Assembly: GCA_016219275.1 (NCBI GenBank)
Contig: JACRBM010000042.1
Location: 1 to 64,000, forward strand
Direction of reading: 5' to 3'
Origin: Chloroflexota bacterium
Lineage (GTDB): Bacteria > Chloroflexota > Anaerolineae > UBA4142
DNA: 64,000 bases
Shown here: positions 58,958-64,000 of the stretch, piece after piece
Layout: each line of letters starts with the position of its first letter
Numbering within the stretch: position 1 is the stretch's first letter
Notes under the pieces: generated by a model
What the model was told of the DNA's origin: nothing
Database searches by the model: none
Seen by the model: only the letters and a program-made list of their open reading frames with translations
Position numbers and translations under genes: made by a program

Positions 58958-60131
58958 TGGGTTTCTCCTGGGATGGTTGGTCGCTCGATGCGCCGACGAT
59001 GATTGCATCGTCCGCAAAATTCTCGACGCTCTTGGTCTTTGGGTGAAAGCGCGGCGCGTGCGCGAGAATGCCTTCGGTCGTGTAGAACGGATTGCTCGGC
59101 GTCAGCGGCAATTTTACTTTTTCGCCGTGCGTGCCGGAATAATAAATCGCGGTGATCAATTCAATCGTGCGTCGCCCGGCGTGACCATCAATCAGCAAAT
59201 CCTCTTTGCCTTCCAGCGCCGCGAGCACGTTCGCGATTTGCCCGGTGTGACCGGTGTAAGCCAATTCGGGTAATCGGTCGTACCGCGCTTGGATTTCTGT
59301 CGCCAATGCCGGATCGGGTTCGGGAAAACCGTTTTCTTTTTGTTTGGACGCGACGACTTTCCAGGGCGCGGCGATGGTCGCGCGCTCGCCTTGAATCACG
59401 AATTGTTGCGGCTCGCCGTGATGCAACAACGATGCGGTGATCTGTCCGATGCCACCGTTCGCGTATCGGAGCACGGTCGTCGAAAAATCTTCGACCTCGG
59501 AATTGTCGTGCGCGACGTTCGCGATGACCGCTTGCAATTCGGCGGGCATCCCGATGATCCATTGAAAAAGATCAATCTGATGAACGGCGTGATTCAGCGT
59601 GCAACCGCCGCCTTCCTTGCCCCAGGTGCCGCGCCACCACAGGTCGTAATAGTTTTGTCCGCGCCACCAGAACGAGTCCACCTGCGCGTGAACGATTTTG
59701 CCGATGACATTCTGCTCGACCATCTTTTTCAAGTTCCAGTTCGGAGTCTTGAAGCGATTTTGCGCGACAATCGAAAGCAGTTTGCCGTTCGCTTGCGCGG
59801 CGTTCAGCATCTGATCGCATTCTTGCAGCGAGGTCGCCATCGGTTTTTCGACGAGCACGTGCTTGCCGGCATTGAGCGAATTGATCGCGATCTCGGCATG
59901 AACGTACGGCGGCGTGCAGATCGAAGCCAGGTCGAAATCGCCGTCGTTCAACAGCAAACGATGATCGTTGTAAATCCTGGCTTTCAGTCCATACTTTTCC
60001 GCTTTCTGAACCGCTTTCTCCGGATAAATATCCACGAGCGCGACAATTTCGCATTTTTCCGGGAATTCGAGATAGCCCCAAATGTGGCTGTCCGAAATTC
60101 CGCCGGTTCCGATGATTGCGACTTGAACCAT
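58932..60131 (-). CDS. Gfo/Idh/MocA-family oxidoreductase
   Basis: 399 residues. VQVAIIGTGGISDSHIWGYLEF (NAD-binding loop), GKHVLVEKPMATS (EKP) and WWRGTWGKEGGGCTLNHAVHQID (substrate region, typical). The C-terminal 25 residues are Ser/Pro-rich and unlike the family. It is followed with overlap by the HAD gene. Sugar substrate unknown. Confidence 0.88.
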   Translation of the reverse strand: MVQVAIIGTGGISDSHIWGYLEFPEKCEIVALVDIYPEKAVQKAEKYGLKARIYNDHRLLLNDGDFDLASICTPPYVHAEIAINSLNAGKHVLVEKPMATSLQECDQMLNAAQANGKLLSIVAQNRFKTPNWNLKKMVEQNVIGKIVHAQVDSFWWRGQNYYDLWWRGTWGKEGGGCTLNHAVHQIDLFQWIIGMPAELQAVIANVAHDNSEVEDFSTTVLRYANGGIGQITASLLHHGEPQQFVIQGERATIAAPWKVVASKQKENGFPEPDPALATEIQARYDRLPELAYTGHTGQIANVLAALEGKEDLLIDGHAGRRTIELITAIYYSGTHGEKVKLPLTPSNPFYTTEGILAHAPRFHPKTKSVENFADDAIIVGASSDQPSQEKPSADSRDHS

Positions 60132-60165
60132 GATCGTTTATTCCTTTCGTGAATCAATATCTTCC

Positions 60166-60198
60166 AGAATCCAGGTTTCTTAAAGAAACCTGGATTCT
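60166..60198. repeat. palindromic hairpin repeat family A, copy 7
   Basis: Perfect 15-bp stem, TAA loop, overlapping the stop codon of the Gfo/Idh gene that ends at 60197. Confidence 0.9.
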
Positions 60199-61222
60199 AT
60201 GACAAATATCCCAATCTCTGCGCGTTGGCTTCGGCTTCGAGCGCGAGTTGCGACGCGAGGAAGCAATGCGTTTGCGGCATCGCGGTTTCCGTGCGATTCA
60301 AAACATCCGCGATGAGTTGCGGACCGTACGGCAAATCGTGTTGGCTGCAATCGAAATAGCGAATGCCTTTTTGATCAACGAGGAAGAGGTGATCGCCGCC
60401 CGCGCGCCCGGCAATGTCAATGTATTTTCGCAATTCGATGTAACCGTCCGTGCCGATGATCGTCAGGCGACCATCGCCCCACATGCCTAGCCCTTGCGGC
60501 GTAAACCAGTCCACGCGAATGTACCCTGCGCCCTGGTCGCTTCGCAACAGCATATCGCCGAAATCTTCCAATTCCGGAAATTGCGGGTGATTGAAATTCG
60601 CGACCTGGGACGCGACGACCTCGGCTTGGGTCGAGCCGGTGTAGAACAGGAATTGGTCAACTTGGTGCGACGCAATGTCGGCGAGGATGCCGCCGTACTT
60701 GGCGCGCTGATAAAACCAGTCGGGACGTACGGGTGGATTGATGCGATGCGGTCCCAAGCCGACCGTCTGCACGACCTTGCCGATCGTGCCAGCTTGGATC
60801 AATTCACCGGCTTGGATGGCGGCGCGCACTTCCAAGCGTTCGCTGAAACAAATCGAGTAGATGCGTTTCGTTGCGGCTTGGACACGGCGCACCTCGGCAA
60901 GTTGTTCGAGCGTGGTAAAGCCGGGCTTGTCAGTCATGTAATCCTTGCCGTGTTGCATGACTTTAATTCCGAGCGGCGCGCGGTCGCACGGGATGCCCGC
61001 GCTGATGACGAGTTGAATACTTTCGTCGTCCAAAATTTCTTGCGCGCTCGAAGCTAGGCGCGCTTGCGGAAATGCTTTGGCGAATTCCGGGATGAGGTCT
61101 GGTTCCGGCGCGTAGAACGAAACGAATTCTGCGCCCGCGCGCAAAAGCAAGCGCGCCTGACCGTAGATGTGGTTGTGATTGATGCCAATCGCAGAAAAGC
61201 GGACGATGGGTGAAGGTTTCAT
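60197..61222 (-). CDS. Gfo/Idh/MocA-family oxidoreductase
   Basis: 341 residues; GGAGAG before the ATG. Begins RFSAIGINHNHIYGQ, an unusual NAD loop lacking the GxGxxG pattern, then GKDYMTDKPGFTTLEQL (DKP in place of EKP) and YGGILADIASHQVDQFLFYT. This matches a divergent sugar-dehydrogenase branch. It is not close to the other two Gfo/Idh proteins in the window. Confidence 0.83.
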   Translation of the reverse strand: MKPSPIVRFSAIGINHNHIYGQARLLLRAGAEFVSFYAPEPDLIPEFAKAFPQARLASSAQEILDDESIQLVISAGIPCDRAPLGIKVMQHGKDYMTDKPGFTTLEQLAEVRRVQAATKRIYSICFSERLEVRAAIQAGELIQAGTIGKVVQTVGLGPHRINPPVRPDWFYQRAKYGGILADIASHQVDQFLFYTGSTQAEVVASQVANFNHPQFPELEDFGDMLLRSDQGAGYIRVDWFTPQGLGMWGDGRLTIIGTDGYIELRKYIDIAGRAGGDHLFLVDQKGIRYFDCSQHDLPYGPQLIADVLNRTETAMPQTHCFLASQLALEAEANAQRLGYLS

Positions 61223-61360
61223 AAACTCTCCGTTATGAATTGTTTTTTCGCCATAGAGAACATCGAGAGCATAGAGAAAACAAAATGAATTTCTCCATGT
61301 GCGAAGCGTCTATGTGCTCTATAGCTAATCCGACATCGCCAACGTACTCAGGGCTTGATG

Positions 61361-62695
61361 CTAACCTTGGAACTGAGGCAACCACCGGGCTTGCACCTCT
61401 AACATCTCGTCCACCAGCGCATGGATTTGGGGCAGGGTGCAAACGGCGGCGGTGAGCGGATCCGCCATCACGGCATAATGCACCGCGTCCTTGTTCCCGG
61501 TCAAGGATGCCTCGACCGCCAGCTCTTGCACGTTGATATTGGTACGGTTGACCGCCGCCAATTGCGTTGGCAGATTGCCCACGACCACACCTTGGACACC
61601 GTTGCAATCTACCAGGCAAGGCACTTCAACGCAACAACCGTCAGGCAAGTTTGTGATCAGACCGGTGTTGGGCACATTTCCATTGATACGCGCGGGCTGA
61701 TTCGTTTCCATCGCTTCGACGATGTACGAGCCGTACTCGTGCGTGCGCTGGGTCGGCAGATTTTTGACGCCTTGGATCAGTTCTTGAAATTCTTGCTCGG
61801 CGCGATGGACGCGGGCTTGGCAGTGGCGCAAGTAGCCGCCCGTGCGCCCAAAGTCGAACCAGGCATCTGCCGAGTTTTTGAAACGGGGCGCTAGTTCTTC
61901 TTCGACATTGCGCGCGGTTTTGCGAAAGTACGGCACGTACTCGCTCGCGTGACCGCTCGACTCGGTGACAAAGTAACCCAGGTTCTTCATCAACTCACCG
62001 CGCACCGGTTCTTCGTCCATAATTTCTTGACGTTCCAGTGCTTGCGAGATGCGCGGGTAAAGGTCTTGTGCGCCATCGCGAAATTCGAGAAACCAGGACT
62101 GGTGATTGATGCCCGCGCACAAGAACGAAACTTGCTCGAACGGCACGTCAATCCATCGCGCCAACATCTCCGCGGTGCCTTGCACGCTATGGCACAGTCC
62201 CACGTGCGGGCGACCAGTACCATCGGCGATTGCCCAGCAGTTGATTGCCATCGGATTGACGTAGTTGAGGAGCAACGCGTCGGGGGCAAGTTCGTCCATC
62301 TCGTCGCACAAATCCAGGAGAACTGGGATCGTTCGCAAGCCGCGAAAGACGCCGCCCGGTCCCAACGTGTCGCCGACGCATTGTTCGACGCCGTACTTTT
62401 TCGGAATCTCGATGTCGAGCGCGTACGCATCCAGTCCGCCCTGTTGAAAAGTGGTGATCACGTACTGCGCGTCTTGCACGGCTTGCCGCCGGTCGAGTGT
62501 GGCTTGGACGCGCGCGGAGAGTCCGCGCTGGTCAATCATCGCTTGCACGAGATTGCGACTGCGTTCGAGTCGCACTGGGTCAATATCCATCAGCGCGAGC
62601 GTGCAATCCTGGAGTACGGGTGTGAGCAGAATATCACTGCACAGGTTACGCGTAAAGACGATACTACCCGCGCCAATCAAGGCGATTTTGGTCAT
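61361..62695 (-). CDS. glycoside hydrolase family 4 (alpha-galactosidase/alpha-glucosidase/alpha-glucuronidase type)
   Basis: 444 residues. GH4 enzymes use NAD+ and a metal to cleave alpha-glycosides by redox-assisted elimination. KIALIGAGSIVFTRNLCSDIL is the NAD site, LLNYVNPMAINCWA and GLCHSVQGTAEML (metal Cys and His), and FLCAGINHQSWFLEF carry the GH4 active-site blocks. Cytoplasmic. Substrate type is uncertain; alpha-galactoside by resemblance of CHSVQG. Confidence 0.9.
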   Translation of the reverse strand: MTKIALIGAGSIVFTRNLCSDILLTPVLQDCTLALMDIDPVRLERSRNLVQAMIDQRGLSARVQATLDRRQAVQDAQYVITTFQQGGLDAYALDIEIPKKYGVEQCVGDTLGPGGVFRGLRTIPVLLDLCDEMDELAPDALLLNYVNPMAINCWAIADGTGRPHVGLCHSVQGTAEMLARWIDVPFEQVSFLCAGINHQSWFLEFRDGAQDLYPRISQALERQEIMDEEPVRGELMKNLGYFVTESSGHASEYVPYFRKTARNVEEELAPRFKNSADAWFDFGRTGGYLRHCQARVHRAEQEFQELIQGVKNLPTQRTHEYGSYIVEAMETNQPARINGNVPNTGLITNLPDGCCVEVPCLVDCNGVQGVVVGNLPTQLAAVNRTNINVQELAVEASLTGNKDAVHYAVMADPLTAAVCTLPQIHALVDEMLEVQARWLPQFQG

Positions 62696-62806
62696 GGAAG
62701 GAATACCCCTTGTCGCCGCAGAACCACACAGAAATTCGCAGAAGAAATCTTGCGTGTTGCGAAGTGTGCGCGCTTCGGCGGCGAAAAGAAATCTGATACC
62801 GATAAG

Positions 62807-64000
62807 CTAATTGCTTTCGCAGTTCAACACGCAATTGATCGCCTGCCCCGGCGCGACGATGTAACGCACCTCGAAGCAATCCTCGCGCGGTTGAACGTCA
62901 AACTCGGCGGCATTCGTTTCGACGCGCAGGGACAAGCCGGGCAAATCCCAGGTATCGCGCGCAATTTGTGCGATGCGCGCGCCGGGCGCGTGAACGAGAA
63001 ACGCGATCTCGCTCGTCGTCGTCATCTCCAAACGATTTTTGCTCGCGCGCGCATCCACCGGTTCGAGATAGAACGCGCGCACCCAGCCAACGTGTTCGGC
63101 ATCCACGCGCCAATGGATCGTCGCGGGATGCAGTTGATTCGATTGCGGCGCGGTGCGACTCGTAAACTCGCCGCCGATAATCCGGTCTTTGCCGAGCCAC
63201 GCGGTTGCCACGCAACGCGGCGCATCCGCAAGAACGTGCTCGACCTGGCGTTCGCCGCGAAACGCGACGAAATGTTCGAGCGCATCGGGGGGCACATTCG
63301 CGCCGAGGAACGCGACCAACGGAACGAAGCCAATATCGTGTTCGTGATCGAAAGGATGATCCGTGTTCGGGAATGGCGCGAGTTGTTTATCCGTTGCCAG
63401 CCGCATCCAAATTCCAATGACGGAGATGTAGCGACAGAGATCCATGCCGTAACTGCGATCATACGGACCCGCGAGATTTCGCAAATCGGCGTGATAGAAT
63501 TGCGCGATGTCGCGCCAGAGCGTCGCTTCCATCTCACTGCCGAGTTGCGCGAGCAGAGGCGAGAGCGCGGGATATGACCGCCACAGCGCGAGCGCGTACA
63601 CATCAACGCCATAATACGTCGGTGAGTTGTATTCGGCAAATGCGTCGTGTTGCTTGAAGAGGCGGTACACCTCGCGCGCCATGCGTTCGCCTTCGGCAAA
63701 CCACGCCGGTTCGTCAAAGCGTTTGCCGGCGAAGCAAAGCATAAACGCGTACATCAGCGCGATGTTCGTGTACGACGCGCTCAATCCGCGCGCGAGCGCG
63801 CCGGCGACTGCTTTACGAATCGCGCCGTCCATTTTTTGCGTCAGCGTTTCCGGTAATTGCTCCGTGTACTCAAAAAGTACGAGCGCGAGCGCGGTGATGA
63901 TGAATTCGCGCCAGTTCGGATCGTAATCGCGCCAGATCACGGCATCGGCGGGCGGGTACGGTTCTTCCGGCGCGCGAAAGAATGTGCCGTGAAAGACGCG
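62807..64000 (-). CDS. unrecognised large protein, probably an alpha/alpha-toroid glycan enzyme, 5' end outside the window
   Basis: 397 codons are open to the window edge with no internal break. Many Trp/Tyr-rich helices (WREFIITALALVLFEY; FAEYNSPTYYGVDVYALALW; GPYDRSYGMDLCRYISVIG) are followed by a beta-rich C-terminus. This recalls the alpha/alpha-barrel plus beta-sandwich design of polysaccharide lyases and related enzymes, but I do not recognise a family. Location behind GH4 fits glycan degradation. 113 bases separate it from the GH4 start. Confidence 0.7.
   Translation of the reverse strand, partial: RVFHGTFFRAPEEPYPPADAVIWRDYDPNWREFIITALALVLFEYTEQLPETLTQKMDGAIRKAVAGALARGLSASYTNIALMYAFMLCFAGKRFDEPAWFAEGERMAREVYRLFKQHDAFAEYNSPTYYGVDVYALALWRSYPALSPLLAQLGSEMEATLWRDIAQFYHADLRNLAGPYDRSYGMDLCRYISVIGIWMRLATDKQLAPFPNTDHPFDHEHDIGFVPLVAFLGANVPPDALEHFVAFRGERQVEHVLADAPRCVATAWLGKDRIIGGEFTSRTAPQSNQLHPATIHWRVDAEHVGWVRAFYLEPVDARASKNRLEMTTTSEIAFLVHAPGARIAQIARDTWDLPGLSLRVETNAAEFDVQPREDCFEVRYIVAPGQAINCVLNCESN

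Overview
The window looks like chromosome from a Chloroflexota bacterium, probably an Anaerolineae-like heterotroph. This is inferred from gene content and base composition (GC-rich, C/G-ending codons), not from any marker gene; there is no rRNA, tRNA or CRISPR array that I can see. Spacers are crowded with short palindromic repeats of at least six families, which is typical of large, repeat-rich genomes of this kind.

Layout. (1) 1-2694, plus strand: a gene tail, then an iron-dependent alcohol dehydrogenase broken by a 234-bp MITE-like element and translationally coupled to a PAS/HD-GYP protein. (2) 2748-17656, minus strand: a polysaccharide/rhamnose utilisation operon headed by its own LacI regulator: solute-binding lipoprotein, two LplB/LplC-type permeases, GH3, a TIM-barrel isomerase, a Gfo/Idh dehydrogenase, an alginate-lyase-family gene with a frameshift, GH88 unsaturated glucuronyl hydrolase, GH29 fucosidase, RhaD and RhaB. 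A consensus promoter with two LacI-type operators lies in front of lacI and could drive the whole 15-kb block. (3) 17977-27328, plus strand: a bacterial ubiquitin-like conjugation locus: a GntR DNA-binding domain fused to an E1, a membrane RING protein, a Ubl-E2 fusion, a free Ubl ending in Gly, an FHA/zinc/JAMM protein, a second JAMM protein, a membrane FHA protein, a VWA protein and a TolB-like propeller protein. A perfect FadR-type operator lies just before the E1 start. This is the most unusual part of the window.

(4) 27572-34200, minus strand: SRAP/YedK protein, RecD2 helicase (apparently leaderless mRNA), and histidine degradation genes fchA, ftcD and hutU. (5) 34442-43095, plus strand: a HutC-type GntR regulator behind its own promoter and palindrome, then creatininase-family, class III aminotransferase, amidohydrolase and DppA/DppB/DppC transport genes, followed by an MBL-fold hydrolase. 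(6) 43336-53312, minus strand: a sulfur/redox operon running Crp/Fnr regulator, DASS anion transporter, AprA, AprB, HdrA-MvhD fusion, HdrC, HdrB and two short-chain ChrA proteins. The DASS promoter has a CRP-geometry palindrome centred at -41.5. (7) 53636-64000: rhamnose mutarotase on the plus strand, then a second sugar block on the minus strand: xylulokinase, GH3, HAD phosphatase, two Gfo/Idh dehydrogenases, GH4 and a truncated unrecognised gene.

The two sugar blocks together suggest growth on acidic, rhamnose-containing polysaccharides. The Apr/Hdr block suggests sulfur-linked electron transfer. The ubiquitin-like locus sits between housekeeping and catabolic genes with no phage-defence neighbours, so its role is open.
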